Counted from the first letter of the stretch, positions 47,627 through 59,826 are shown. The stretch is 64,000 nt of DNA from Megascapheus bottae (GCA_024803745.1 JANJXV010000030.1:1259001-1323000), one strand, 5' to 3'. Notes: generated from the sequence alone by a model not told the origin. Program-made: numbers and translations.

Positions 47627-47671
47627 GGAGGAAGAGGAAGAGGAGGAGGAGGAGGAAGAGGAGGAGGAGGC
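47627..47671 (+). repeat. (GGA/GAA)n purine tract
   Basis: Repeated GGAAGAGG and AGGAGG units with no pyrimidine over about 45 bases. Confidence 0.9.
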
Positions 47672-48949
47672 AGGCACGGCTGTGCTGACGGGAGGCTCTG
47701 GAGTCCGGCGGGGGCCTGGGAGAGGCTGCAGCTGGCCACGGACGGGTCCGGGTCTGGCGGGACCACTCCCCAGGTGGTGTTTGGATGATGGAGAATTCCC
47801 ATGGCCAGGCTGCTTTCCGGAGTGGGGCTTAGGAGCGCGTTATGTAAGCGGGTGGAGCATATGTTCCCACTTCCCACGGAGGCGGTGGCTGTCAGGTGTC
47901 TGCGGGGAGCGGGCTGGTTCCCCCGCTACAGCAAGAAGTTCAAGTGCAGACCAGGAAGGCTTCTGGGTCTCCCACTCTGACCTGGCCGCCTCCGCCCCGG
48001 CCTAGGGCAGGCTCTTGTGCTGGAAACAATCCCCTCAGATCCCCAGAGTCACCAAACTCCAGCCTCCAGAAGGTGGGGGAGATTCTTTCCAGGGAGCTTG
48101 GGTGCAGACGCGCCAGTCACTGTGGTGCATGCAGAGCCGGGGAGCGGGGAGCGGTGCCCCCCCCACCACCAGCGGGCCTCGCACTCCACACCCACGCGGG
48201 GTTCCTGTGCCCGCTCCACGGAGCCCCGCACACGTCCCGGCCGCGTCGTGTGAAGTGCCACATTTGAGGGGGACAGGGAGAGCCTGCCAATCCACCAGTC
48301 CTGCAGAGTGAGTGCCCTCCAGGTGTCAGGCCCCCGCCCCAGACAGTGACAGTCTGCATCTTGAGGCACTGCCCTTCCAGTGGGAAAGGAGCAGGAATGG
48401 CACGTGGCACCCAGCTGGCAAAGATGGAGTCAAGCGTGCTCAGGGCTGGGAGTCTGTCCTGTCTTGCCTGTGCCTGTGGCCGCCTGGTATGTTCTTGCCG
48501 GGTGCTAATCAGCTCCTTGTCACTTCTCCCTGTGTGCGCGTCTTCCCACTGCAGCCTGCACTCTGCCAGCTGTGATGGCACCCGAGGGACTGTGTGCCCT
48601 CACCCGGCCCCAGTCCATTGGCAGGCAGGGCCTGGGCAGACTCTGTGGGGTTCCAGGAGCCCATTCGAGTGACCAGGTCAGAGGGTCCAGGGACGGAGGA
48701 CAGGGCGAGGTCTTGCACGCCCAGACATCCCTTAGTGGTGGTGACATCCCTGGGGTGCAGGCTGCGTCCTGTCCGGAGAGGAGCAGAGGCTGGGTTTCCA
48801 CATGGCGTCTCAGGGAGCCTTCAGGGCGCCCTTCAGCCTGGACCCCCATTTCACAATGCTCCTCACCCCAGAGCCACGAGCTCAGCCTGGAGACTCCGTG
48901 GTGACTTGCAGTGACACCGGCATGCGGTCACACCACACCACAACAAAGA

Positions 48950-49370
48950 ACCCAACCGGCCCCAATAACTTGCTTTTCTGATGTTTGTGCAAATCGTATT
49001 CTTGTGTTTTCTGGACCTTTTGAGATAGAGTTACAGCAATTATATTAGTACCTCTCCGCCCATTTCCTACTGCAGGCAAAGAAAAAAAAAACAAATGTAA
49101 TTTATATACTTAAGGCAACATTTAGAAATGTATCAGGACGGTTTTGTGCTTTTCTTTCCTAGTGGCTTATTTTATAATGCTTATGTTTAATGAGTTACTC
49201 TCAATCATACATACATTATTAATTCATACCATAGGACAAATTAAAAGCACCCAGGAAACGAAAGCTCCCCTGTTGTTAGACGCATTACCCAGCCTTAATT
49301 TCCTCCTTTCTCTAGAGGAGAAAAAGCGAATAATTATTTCATGGAAAGATGTTGGGGACTAGCAGGGTAA
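48950..49370. promoter_or_regulatory. AT-rich island in intron 2, candidate regulatory element
   Basis: An abrupt AT-rich block lies within otherwise GC-rich intron 2. It contains TAATTA-type homeodomain motifs (TATTAATTCAT near 49219, AATAATTATTTCAT near 49330) and TTGTGCAAAT near 48984. It matches no repeat family I recognise. The enhancer call is inference from composition and motifs. Confidence 0.25.
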
Positions 49371-50992
49371 CTTTTCGTGGCGGCTGGGTGGGGTGCGTCT
49401 CCCTGCAGCTCCCCAGCGGCTTGGTGGCTGTCTGGCCCTGACCAAGCTGAATGGAAGCCTCGCAGAGCATCCTTGCTGGCGGGGGTGTTTTCTCACACCT
49501 CCCAAGCCCTGGGGCGGGGAATGCCCTGTCACACCTGCATCTTGCAGAGGCTTCTGCCCCAGCTGTGCGAAGTGTAGTCTATCCTCTCTTGACGGAGCCC
49601 TCAAGATGCACTGGGCCAAACCCCCAAGTCCCCAGGGTGCAAGCACCTGGGGTCCTCCCGAGAGAGGGGTGGGTGCTGGCAGCTAGGAGCCCTGCTTCTC
49701 CAGCAGGCCACGTGACGTGCCTGTGGGAAGCCCCGTGCCCAGCACGGCAGAGGAGGAGGTGGGCACTGCCAGCCTCCTTTCCCACCATCCTGGCACTCTC
49801 AAAGCCTCCCCGGGTTTTACAGATGTTGGACGAAGAATGAGCAGGGGTTAAAATGTCCCCTGTCCACCTGCAGAGGTGTGAGAGGCTGCGAGTTGACCTG
49901 CATAGCAAAGTATCATACTGAACAGTCTCCATTCTTCCCCTCCCCCAGGGGGGGCGGGAGGAGGAAGGCCTCCAGTGGGGGTGGCGGTTCAGGGGCTCCT
50001 CACATTCCTGGTCAGAGAGGATAGGCTGAGATTTGTCCTCTCCAGGGACGAGGTAACCATGTGTGGCTTCCAGAACAGCCCCTCCACCCATTGCCTGGCG
50101 CGTCCTTCGGCTCTGAAGTGGTTGGAGAGCGAGTGTTTTGCTATCTCTAGTTTTGTCTGGAGATTTAGTCTGAGGTTGGCGGCCCCAGCCCAGGGACGCC
50201 TGCGTGGAACGCACCCTCGTGGACCTCGGTTCTGCCTCCGCCTTGCTCCTAAACTCCTGGGAGACTTTATTCGGGGAGTCTCTACGTGTTCTTCCAGAAG
50301 GGCTTTCCTGGCATGCTTGTTTACCAGTGCATTCCTGTGCGCATTCGCTTCGAGGGTAGAGATCAGGAAGAAGGGTGGGGGGCTTGTCCTGGGAGGGGAG
50401 CACATATCTGGAAGTTCAGCTTGTGTCTCAGAGGTGGGGGAAGGCACCTCTGGGCTTGTGGAGCTTGGGCAGGCTCTGCTTTCTTCAGCAGGCCTCAGCC
50501 AGGAGAAAAGGCCGGCCTGTGGCTGGCTTCCCTCTCCTGCAGGCGCAGATCCCGCTTCTCAGCCCCCGGCTCTGGGGACTGCGTGCCCCGTTGTGTCTCC
50601 TTGGCTCCTTTGTTAAAAACCAGCTGGCCGCGATGCACGCGGTTCTGCCTGGGCACTCTCTTCTCTCTGCATGGTCTGTGTGTCTGTTTGTGTGCCAGGA
50701 CCGTGGTGTTTGAGTGAGGGAAGAGCTTGCTCGTGTATGTAAGTCAAGTGGTTGTGACGTGGCCAACTGTGTTTTTTTGTTCAAGGTGGTTTTGGCTATT
50801 CAGCGTCTCTCAGGTTTCTGAACAAATATCCAGAGTGTTTTATCCCTCCATTTCTGTCAAGCGTCACAGCTCTGTGGTGTGTGGATGGGAAGAGGCTTCG
50901 GTCGTGAGCATTTAGCTCAGGGTGGACGTTCCACCTGCATTCTCAGCTCCTCCACCCCTTCCCCTGGCACCCCAGCGACCCAAGACAAGAGC

Positions 50993-51018
50993 AAGACAGA
51001 CAGACAGACAGACAGACA
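50993..51018. repeat. (GACA)n tetranucleotide
   Basis: About six GACA units. Confidence 0.9.
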
Positions 51019-51979
51019 CCTCTCGTCTCCTGGGACTTCCTTCCCCACGTGTAGCCCACAGTGTGCACAGGCCTCAGCTAGAGGAAGGAAGACTTGGGGT
51101 ACGGGTTGGAAACAGGCCCGCACACAGGTTCCCGTCAGGTGGATTCACAAACCCCCCTCCACAGCGGCTCCGTGCCACTCTGAGAAATAACTTGAGGCCA
51201 TGGCAGCCCTGGAAGTCCACGTGTGTCCTCACAGGGCCCACCGCGCAGGTGCTCGGGCGTGGCTGTCCAGGACTGGCTCTTCTTGTGGGAGGAGGAAGCA
51301 GCCCCATCTCCCCCTGCCTGGGCGGCCTCTGCGCTTCCCCCATGCACTCAGGCTCCTCGGGTGTCTGAGCTCGGCAGCAGGAGGACCGAGTGCACCGTGA
51401 GGCCTCCGGGCCTGTCCCTCGGCGTGCCTGAGGGTGAGTCCAGGCTCTGCCCAGAACCAGGTCCAGTCGTGAGCTCCGGGAGGTGGTGAGGACCCACCCC
51501 TCCCCCGACTGCCCAGCTAGGCTCCCACCCAGCCCCTGACACTTCATAGGTGGAACAGGGCTGCCTCACTGCCATGCAGCCCCCCCCCCCGCCATCTGTA
51601 CCCGGGAAACAGCCCTTCCCTGTTGGCTTTGCCTGTGGACATTCCCGGGTTACTACTGTGCGGGGCTGCGGGGGCCGGGGGGGGGGGCTGGGGAGCAGGT
51701 GTGCCGCTGGTCACGCGGCCTTGCATGTGGGTAGCCTGAGTGTGCACTGGTGGAGGCACAACAAAGGAACGGCTGGTAATGCAATCGTGCAAGCAACTGA
51801 CCCCGCTCCCCTGAGCTGGGTGCTGCTGCAGAGCCAGACCAAGTGAGCCAAGGAAGGGAGAGGCACATGGAGGAGCGGAGGAGAAACCTGGGGGTCCATC
51901 CAGGCCCGGGGCTGCTGGGAGGGAGGGAGTGCTAACTGGACAGTGACGTCTGGGAGAATTATAAGCCTTATCAAAAGTT

Positions 51980-52195
51980 ACCAGCCCTGGTGGCTCGAGC
52001 CAGTAATCCTGACCATTCAGGGGCTGAGATCTGAGGATCAGAGCTTCAAAGCCAACCAGGCAGAAACGTTCACGAGATTCCTATCTCCAGCTAACCAGCA
52101 AAAAGCAGAAGTGTTCATGTGGCTTTAGTTAGGGGTAGAATGCCAACCCAGTGCCCAGGCTCTGAGATCAAGCCCCAGGACCGGCACACACTAAA
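51980..52195 (+). repeat. Composite SINE
   Basis: CCCTGGTGGCTCGAGCCAGT, GGGGCTGAGATCTGAGGATC, AGAGCTTCAAAGCCAACC and later GAGATCAAGCCCCAGGACCG show both halves, moderately diverged. Confidence 0.8.
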
Positions 52196-52388
52196 GAAAG
52201 TGTTATTTACTATGCAAAATAACCTTCACCTCAGTGCATTTAATAGTTGAAGGGATCAGGGACAACACAGGGCCCTCAACACAGGAAGACCACAGGAGCT
52301 GAGAACGCCCACTGCTGTCTGTAAGCTCCCCATCAGGGCCAGGGCCCGCTCCACAACAGCAGGCTGGGAGAGCATGCTGGGAACTCCA

Positions 52389-52458
52389 AGAGGAGGAGGA
52401 GGAGGAGGAGGAAGAGGAGGAGCAGCAGCAGCAGCAAGGGAGGAAGGGAGGAAGGGAG
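52389..52458 (+). repeat. GGA, GCA and GGAAG low-complexity tract
   Basis: (AGG)n then (CAG)5-6, then GGGAGGAA units. The short CAG stretch is not in any exon. Confidence 0.93.
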
Positions 52459-53139
52459 TCTGGAGAGGAGAGAATAGAATAAAGAAGGAGGTCTCCCAGT
52501 TCGGGCAGGGGACTCAGTTTTTTCTAGAAGGCTCTGATGGAGAAGGACCTCTGGGCAGCCTCTGAACCAGGGCCGGCTCAGCACAGCAGATGCGGGGTCT
52601 CAGTGCTCTGGGCACCAGACACAGGGAAAACAGTCTTGCCTGTTGCCTGGGTGAAGGGGTGTGGCCTGCAATAGTTCTGTTGGAGTTCTGAGCCCTAGGC
52701 CTGGCAGAGAAGACGTGTGTGTGGCTTACGCTGCTGTAATCATGACAATTTGTAGCAAGAGAAAACTACCACCACATATTTTAAAAGACAGACTTGGAAA
52801 AGCACCAAACCAAATCTATAAATGAAGATGGCAATAATTGAAACTGAAAAACACAGTAAACACATTGAAAAGTAGATTATGCTTGCCCAGAGGAGGTAGG
52901 GAGAAAAAGTTAATAAATTCAAGGTTAGGCTGAAGAATTTACCCAGAATACAGCCCTGAGAGACGAGACAGAAGGAGGTGCGATAAGAAAAAGACCTGGG
53001 ATTAGTCACTGCCTGCCAAGAACTTGACAGGGATCAGAGTGGGGGCTGGGAGGGGCTGAGTTCTCAGGGAGTAAGGTAAGAGCGAGATTCCAGAGGCAAA
53101 TTAGATGCTGTGATCTAATTTGGGGATCACAGGGGTACC

Positions 53140-53405
53140 TCTGTTCTTTCAGCCTCTTGGGAGGCAGAGAGAGGAGGATCACAGTTGAAGGCCAATCCAG
53201 GCAGTGTTAGAGACCCTATCTGAAAAACAAGCTACCCACAGTGGCACAGGTCTGTAAATCTCGGTCAGGATGGGATATCAACGCTCCGACCCTCTCTGAA
53301 AAGCAAAGTAATAGCAAAAGGCTGAGGTGTGGCTCAAGTGGTAGAGAGCCTGTCTAGAATGTCCGATGCCCTGAGTTCAAACTTTAGTATCACCACCCCC
53401 AGGAA
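53140..53405 (+). repeat. Degraded composite SINE
   Basis: CCTCTTGGGAGGCAGAGAG, GAGGATCACAGTTGAAGGCC, GGTGTGGCTCAAGTGGTAGA and CCCTGAGTTCAAACTTTAG are followed by an A-rich tail. Confidence 0.75.
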
Positions 53406-55083
53406 AGCAAAGCAAAACAGAACCCACATTGTGTATATATTAGACACAGAATGAAATTGTCTTCAATCGTCTCATGCTGTTTTTAACCGAGGCGGCGGGA
53501 GATGTGCAGCTAGGATATGCTCTGGGAGTTCGGTGAGGCTGTTTGTCTCTCGTGGCCCATGAAGGTGGAGGCAGGTGCAGTGGCAGCCCCCAGGGGGGGG
53601 GAGAGGGGAAGCTGGTCACGTGCTGTGGTCCCCTTGCTGGGCTTGGGTCCGTGTGCGTGGACACCTCGCCCCTCGGGGCTCAGCCAGAGCCCTTCCTCAA
53701 CACACCATGCAAACTTAAAACCCCGATGAAGTCCAAATCACAGGCTTCCTGAAATGGTTGCGGGAGGCTAGCTGTAAAGTTAAAGGTGAGGGCGCAGGGC
53801 CCAGAGATCCCGGGCCTTGCAGTTGAGCTGCTGCCCAGCCGCCCAGGCAGGCAGAGGCCCACACAGCCCCGCGGTGTGGTGACCTAGCCTTCCCTGCTTC
53901 CAGAACCTCACCGTGTCCCTGACGTGCTGGCGGCTGAGGTCTCGTGGAGACACTCATACACGGGAAACACCTCTAAGCCGGCCTCAGTGGACTCATTGTG
54001 AGTCCACGACTTCCTCGGGCTCAGAGCTGCCTCCTCTTTCTGTTACCTTTGTGGGTGGGTGTTTGTTCTTGGTGAAAATACTTGGAAACCTTCAGGGAAG
54101 TGGTCAGGATGCTACAGTACTTGCAATGCGATGGGCTACAACGCACTGTTTAGCCAGGCTGGCCTGAAGCTTTTCCTTGTTAGAGCCTCTGAGGTCTTGA
54201 GTAGCATCATCCGCTCGCATTTTGTGGGTCTTTCAGCTCCATCACCTCATCCTGTCTCACAAAGGGGCTTCGATGGCTAAGGCCGCTGTGTACGTGGGGT
54301 TTGGTGCCACTCTCAGCCGCTGTGACAAACAACCACAGATAGGATGTCCTGGGGGACACGTGTGGATTTCTCAGAGGGACGGAGGCCACAGCAGATCCGA
54401 GGTCCGTTCTCAGGACTGAAGCCTTGCTCTCACCTTCTCACTGCACCTGCGTGTGATGAGGAGAGGGACACGGAGGGAGGGAGGAGGAGGGGAGCGTGCA
54501 TTGAGCCTGCTGCTGGGCTCCACCAGAGGCCCCATCCCTCCCCGCTGTGCTGAAGATGCCACACGCGTGTGGACACAGACGTCACCCGACGATCTGGAGA
54601 CCACGATGGAGGGGGAAGCTGGACGGGAGGCCCAAGCCAGTGATGGCATCCGGGAGCAGACCCTGGGTGCTCAGTGAATGAGAGAGGAGACGATGCCCAA
54701 ACCCCAGCTCTCCCGAGGGGAGGGGTCCTCTCCTCCCCTCCTGAAGAAGGTTTGTCCCGCGGAGTCAGGAAGCTGGGTGGCAGAGCGCCCCGACGAGCTT
54801 CTTCACTGGACAGAGACAGGGAGGAGAGAGGAGGTTCACAGGTCCTCTCTGCCCAAGAGCTGCCACCACAGGTGAGAGGGAGGTGCCAGGCGGCCTGCAG
54901 GACCACCTGGGGCCCCGCTTCCCTTATAGGCTGGTCTAGATGTGGAGAAGAATGAGGGCAGAAGTCTGGCAATGCCAGGATGAGCTATGTCCGTTGTCTG
55001 TTTCGAGGCCTGGGCTTTTCCAGGTTATAGAAACATGGGAGGTGTTTTCCCTTCCCAGGCTCATTAGCTCCACTTCTCCAGCC

Positions 55084-55167
55084 CAGCGGCCGGCACCCAG
55101 ACAGCTCCCCACCAGCTCAGCGGCCGGCACCCAGACAGCTCCCCACCAGCTCAGCGGCCGGCACCCA
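55084..55167. repeat. 34-bp tandem repeat, about 2.5 copies
   Basis: CAGCGGCCGGCACCCAGACA then GCTCCCCACCAGCT repeats at 55084, 55118 and 55152 (partial) without mismatch, so the duplication is recent. Confidence 0.92.
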
Positions 55168-55599
55168 GAACCTGCAGACTGCAGTGTGCTGGCTCTGCTG
55201 AGCGGCACGGTGGGTGCTTCCCAGTGCAGTAACCATACTGAGCTGGCCACCACTGGTGACCGGTCCTCCCATCTAGCTGGACTTTTGTCCCCGGTGACTG
55301 GCCACATCCTCCCAGGCTCGCAGTGGTCCACGGGGTGTGAGCACTGGACAGTCACGGCACACCCCGTGAATGCGTACGGTTGCCTTCCGTCGGTGAAAAA
55401 GTCATGGTCTAGTCTCCAAAAGAAATAAAAATTCAAAGGAGAAACATGGTTGAGTAGAGATAACAAGAGAGGAAGCCGAGCGACGTGAGGCCACGGGCAC
55501 ACGCCCTCACTTGGCAAGTTCTTGTTGGTGGTGTCCATGCAGTGCTGGATGCCAGACGTGCTGTATCTCCTTCCTGCTCCCAGTCCCAGAGGTGAAAAC

Positions 55600-55710
55600 C
55601 ACTGCTCTCTGCTTGCTGGAGATGAGGAAACTGAGGTCCAGAGAGGCTGAGCACAAACTGTCTCTTACCTTGGATGGGAAGTGAACTCAAGCATCCACGT
55701 CCCTGAGCAG
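55600..55710 (-). repeat. MIR element
   Basis: GATGAGGAAACTGAGGTCCA then GAGAGGCTGAGCACAAACTG and GGGAAGTGAACTCAAGCATC track the antisense MIR consensus well. Confidence 0.75.
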
Positions 55711-56284
55711 ACCCTGCTGGCAGCCCATGCCAGGGCCTCCGTCCTCTACAGGTTCGTGAGAGCAGGGGCAGCACAGGCCAAGCTCTCTCCCGGCAACGGA
55801 GGCCTTGTCTGTGCCCCTAGCCCACATGCAGAGGCCCTGGGCCCCCCCGTGAACCCTTAGGGAAATAACAAAGGCCAAGTTGGGGCTGGAAGTACACAGC
55901 GCGCCTTGCGTGTGCACAAAAAAATGAAATGAGAACAGAGAGCTTACACTAAGCCGCAGCTTCACAGCCAGGGCCTGCTTCCTGCACTCCGCCGGCCAGG
56001 CTGGAGATTCAACGTGAGACATAATAGACGAGAAAAGCCCCGGCAGAGCCTGTACTACGCCCAGAGTCCAGAGGCAGAGGGCTCGGGCTCTCATCAGACT
56101 GCTGTGTCTCTTTCATGGGCTCTGACAACACTGAGTTTTCTTCCAAGTGAAAAGCTTCGCCCTTCTGAAGGTCATCCACGGCGTTCTGAAGGCTATCTGT
56201 GGACAGATTATTTGACCACTAATCATGGACCCCTCCCAGTTCAAGAGAAAACCTGAGGTGATGACTGCACACGTTTAAAGATGC

Positions 56285-56515
56285 ATGCATCCGGTGCCAG
56301 CTGGTGGTGGTTCTGAGTGCTGTCCCTGAGTTGGGTGTTTGGGGTTTTTTTCCTCTCTCAAGGCTGGTACTCTACCGCTTGAGCCACAGCTCCACTTCTG
56401 ACTTTTCTGGTGGTTCCTTGCCAATAAGAATCTCACAGACTTTCCTGCCTGGACTGGCCAAGTGGGGACTGGAAGTTCACAGCCTGCCGTGCACGCGCAC
56501 ACAAAACCTAGCTGT
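56285..56515 (-). repeat. Composite SINE
   Basis: GAGTGCTGTCCCTGAGTTGG, TCTCAAGGCTGGTACTCTAC, CGCTTGAGCCACAGCTCCAC and ACTTTTCTGGTGGTTCC are antisense of the ID-like half. The B1-like half is degraded. Confidence 0.78.
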
Positions 56516-58547
56516 GTTCTGAGCACTCTGTGGCCATGGCGCTCTCAGTGCCTAGGAATAAACTAGCGTGTGAACCCTGGGTTCAAGTCTGTCGGTGTTT
56601 GTGGGCACAAAAAGCACCAACACCCCAGATCAAGTGAACACTGAACCGGCCTGGTGGCTCTGAAGCAGAGAGGTAGATCTGATCATGGCGCAAGTACATG
56701 GATTCTGTGAAACTGAGGCACCCGAGGGAGACTGGAGCCTGGATCCTCAGAGGAGCAGAGACCCAGCCTGCAAGGACTCCAGGGTCGTCCGTTGGCCGTT
56801 GTTGAGGCTTTCCCCAGCACGGCACGAGCCTGCACTCCATTTCTACGGTGGACGTGGTGACGTGTGGAGTCCAGTTCTTGGATCAAGAGAACGGCCACTT
56901 CTGCACCTGCAAACAGCCAATACCTGTTCTGATCCACAGACGGGCGGCGACGAACAGGGCCTCAGCAGCTCCTCCCTGCTCACTGGGGACGGCTCTGTAA
57001 TGGAGGCTCCTCTCTTCCTTTCATGCATGCCCAAGCTGAGGCTCAGCTAGGAGGTGATGGGGGCTGAATGCAGACCTGACTTCTACGTCTGTGCACAGGA
57101 CAGCACCTGGTACACAACCCGTCCTGCCTGTGTCTGCTGTCGGTCCCTCTGATCGCCTACCTTGTGCTCTTAGCTCCTCGATGGGGTTCTGGGAGCCCCG
57201 GATGGATTTGGCCAGGTCCCCTGGGTGCTCCTGATGCAGCTCATAGCTCCTTGCCCTCTTCTTGCTCTAGACCTCTAGTGCTCCTCACCCCATTCTGTTC
57301 CAGCTACAGCAGAAGCTCTTAGAATAGATGCTCGGTGTCGGTGTCCAGTTGTAGGCAACCAGACACCAGAGCCAGACATGGCCCACGCTGGGCTGAGGAA
57401 GGTCAAGGGCAGCAGAATGTACACACGAAGGACCTAGAGCCTTTGCAATCCACTGGGATGGCCTCGCGGTACCGCTCGTGGGCCACTGTGGACAAAAGCT
57501 CACTGGGTCACAGCCCTCCGCCATGACACCTGCAGGAGCCCAGGCGGAGTCACACATCTCCAGGACCCGTCCGCCCGCTCTGGGGGGCACAGGGCAGCCC
57601 CGGCCACGCCCCAGGAGCTCTGAGCAAATGTGTGCATTCGCAGGAGGTTAGACATAACAAAGGAGAGGTGGAGAGCCAGCGGCTCTGGGATGGGTTGGTG
57701 TGTGTATGGTGGCAGAGGCCCTGGAGGGAGCCATGGGGAGGTGGCAGGAAGCTCAGAGGAACAGGCTCGTTACAAAGCCCGGAACTGTTCTGTGGGAGAG
57801 GGGAGGCCTACCAGAGCAAGGGAAACCCAAGACATGTCCACTGCAGAGAAATAGCAGTGGGAATGTCCACTGGGTCCTGAGTGGCCGGCCTGGCATCTGC
57901 GTGGGTGAGGAGGCAGGAGGCCAAGAGCTGGAGCGAGAGGAGGGCTGCATGCGGGACCCAGGCAGACTGAGAAAGGTGAGGGTTCAGAAGAGGGAAGGCG
58001 AGTGGGAGCCATGCCGGCTGTGTGGGAGAGCAGAGTCAGGTGGGGAGGAGGAGGCCTGGGAGGTGGGGAGAGGAGGACTGGGGCTGGGAGAGGGTCGGAG
58101 GCTCTCGGGAACGGCATGGGCTGTGTCTCTCCTGGGTCCTTGGTGGGTCTTCGCAGTATGAACAGTTGTGTCCTTTGGGTCTAAGAAACTTTCTGGAACC
58201 GTTTCCTGTGTTATGTCTTCCACCTCATCTTTCCATGTCCTCTCTAAGGACCTTCTTTTCATTCCACACTCTCTGTTCTGGTTGAATCTTCTCATTTTCG
58301 CATCTGCCCTGCAAAATCCTCATCTTCTTGTGAGCTTCCACCCATGCAGCCCAGCTCTACCTTGAGTAAGAATCGCAGAGCGTTCTCTCCATCTGTGCAG
58401 TGCAGTATGGCTTTATGGTTATCGTTTATCTTTACTCGTCTTTCTCACCAAAGTATCAGTCCTATTGTTTCAGTTATGCCATGAACTTCTCAAGAGCAGA
58501 GACTGCTCTTGGAAATTAAATCCAAAGCTGCTGACTGGCTTAATCGT

Positions 58548-58632
58548 TTTAGGGGCTGGTGGTCTGGGGTCAGTAGCAGAGTATCTGCCTAGTAAGAAGT
58601 CCTGAGGTCAAACTGAAGGACTGGCAGAAAGA
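58548..58632 (+). repeat. ID-like SINE fragment
   Basis: TAGGGGCTGGTGGTCTGGGG, TATCTGCCTAGTAAGAAG and CTGAGGTCAAACTGAAGG then an A-rich end. Confidence 0.55.
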
Positions 58633-58869
58633 GAAACCTGAACTTGACGCGGTGTATGGTTGACCCACATCTGCTGCCCTCACCTCTCAGGAGGCGGGAT
58701 GTAGATCAGTTCCGGGTTCAGTCCAGGCAGAAGAATTCTGAGAAGGCCGTGTCCTTCCTTCCCCGCTGAGATCCCGGAAACATGCAGGTCACGCCTTTGT
58801 CGTCCTGGTGATTCCGCTTAGGCTCGATAGGGAAAGCAATAAGGACAACGGTCTTCTCACTCATATGTC

Positions 58870-59042
58870 ATTGGTCTGGGATTGCGTTTTAGCACATTAG
58901 ACGAATACTCTACCAGTTGAGCCACACTCCTGGCTCTTGTGTCTTTGCTTTGTTTTTGAGATAGTGTCCTTTCCTTCTCTCTGCCTGGGCTAGCCTCAAA
59001 CTCATGATCTTTCTGCCTCCACCTCCCACCACAGCTGGAAGA
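58870..59042 (-). repeat. Degraded SINE pair
   Basis: TCTACCAGTTGAGCCACACT then CCTGGCTC is antisense of an ID-like half. GCCTGGGCTAGCCTCAAACT and GCCTCCACCTCCC are antisense of a B1-like half. Confidence 0.65.
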
Positions 59043-59119
59043 TTACGAAATAACTCATTGAATTCATGTGATTGAAATGACCAGGAACAGTTGACACTGA
59101 TAAGATTGTAAACAAAGAG

Positions 59120-59206
59120 CTTTAATCTTGGTGGGCTTCCAACCAGCCTTGAGTGGAAAAGTGCCCAGTTCCTGAGTTCAAACCCAGGTACACACACACA
59201 CACACA
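59120..59206 (+). repeat. Possible SINE end and (CA)n run
   Basis: CTGAGTTCAAACCCAGGTA is a B-box-like ID remnant. It is followed directly by about nine CA units, which may have grown from its A-rich tail. Confidence 0.55.
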
Positions 59207-59606
59207 TCTATACCCATCCTGCTCTATCCACCCTCTCTAGTCTCGTAACTCCCTTCTCTTCTCAGCCAGTGACAGAACCACTCAGTCCACAGCCCTGGGC
59301 TTTGGACCAAACAACCCCAACTAACCTTCCTGGCAAAGCCATTGGCTCCAGTGCCAGCAGGCAGAAAAAGGGTGTGAGTCTGGGATGTGAGGCCCGTCAG
59401 CTGACAAAAGCAGTAGGTCTAAAACCTTTCACAAAAAAGTCTTTATTGATGGTATTGATTTAAATGAGAATACAGAAATAGACCCTGAGCCTTCCTACAT
59501 TTTCTCTACAAAAAAAACAAAAACGAAGTCGCTCGGTAGAGAAGGAAGCGGGTCTGCCCCAACCACGAGTGTAATAACAGCGCCTCTCTCCCTCTGCCTG
59601 TTCTAG

Positions 59607-59826
59607 GGACTGCTGTGGACTGTTTGGAGAGAATGGCTTGACTTTGAAGGTGTTTTTTACCAAGGCTGCCCCTTTTGGGGTTCTCTGGACCCTGACAAAC
59701 TACCTGTACTTACATGCAATAAAGAAAATAAACACTACGGACGTCTCCGTGTTGTTCTGCTGCAACAAAGCATTTGTGTTCTTGCTCTCATGGACCGTTC
59801 TCAGGGACAGGTTCATGGGAGTGAGG
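59607..59826 (+). CDS. SLC35F3: SLC35F3 coding exon 3 (TM3, TM4)
   Basis: The exon supplies the last base of codon 134 and residues 135-207. After a short cysteine-containing loop (DCCGLFGENG) come a helix at about 150-172 (AAPFGVLWTLTNYLYLHAI) and another at about 179-199 (VSVLFCCNKAFVFLLSW), ending LRDRFMGVR. The NTTDVSVLFCCNKAF stretch is typical of the SLC35F group and lies in the membrane transport core. The acceptor is CTGTTCTAG and the donor is a perfect GTAAGT. The exit phase is 0, so the next exon should begin on a whole codon. The reading frame joins exon 2 without a break, giving 207 of roughly 421 residues in the window. The remaining helices and C-terminal tail must be encoded beyond position 64000. 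Relative to the human sequence as I recall it, the loop has Gly where human has Arg. Confidence 0.96.

Larger units (their letters stand above)
44723..59606 (+). other. SLC35F3: SLC35F3 intron 2
   Basis: The phase-2 intron is bounded by GTAGGG and TTCTAG. It contains SINEs at 45160-45375, 51980-52195, 53140-53405, 56285-56515, 58548-58632, 58870-59042 and 59120-59190, and GGA-rich tracts at 47627-47671 and 52389-52458. It also has an AT-rich island at 48950-49370, a GACA tetranucleotide run, a 34-bp tandem repeat at 55084-55167, a MIR remnant at 55600-55710 and a short CA run at 59189-59206. Apart from these the sequence looks unique and non-coding. Confidence 0.9.

Noticed and set aside
49144..49362. 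72-codon hydrophobic frame in the AT-rich island
   Set aside because: The hydrophobic look comes from T-rich codons; no exon signals or family match.
49579..50403. 274-codon minus-strand open frame
   Set aside because: No recognisable motif, and comparable frames on the other strand; chance in GC-rich intron.
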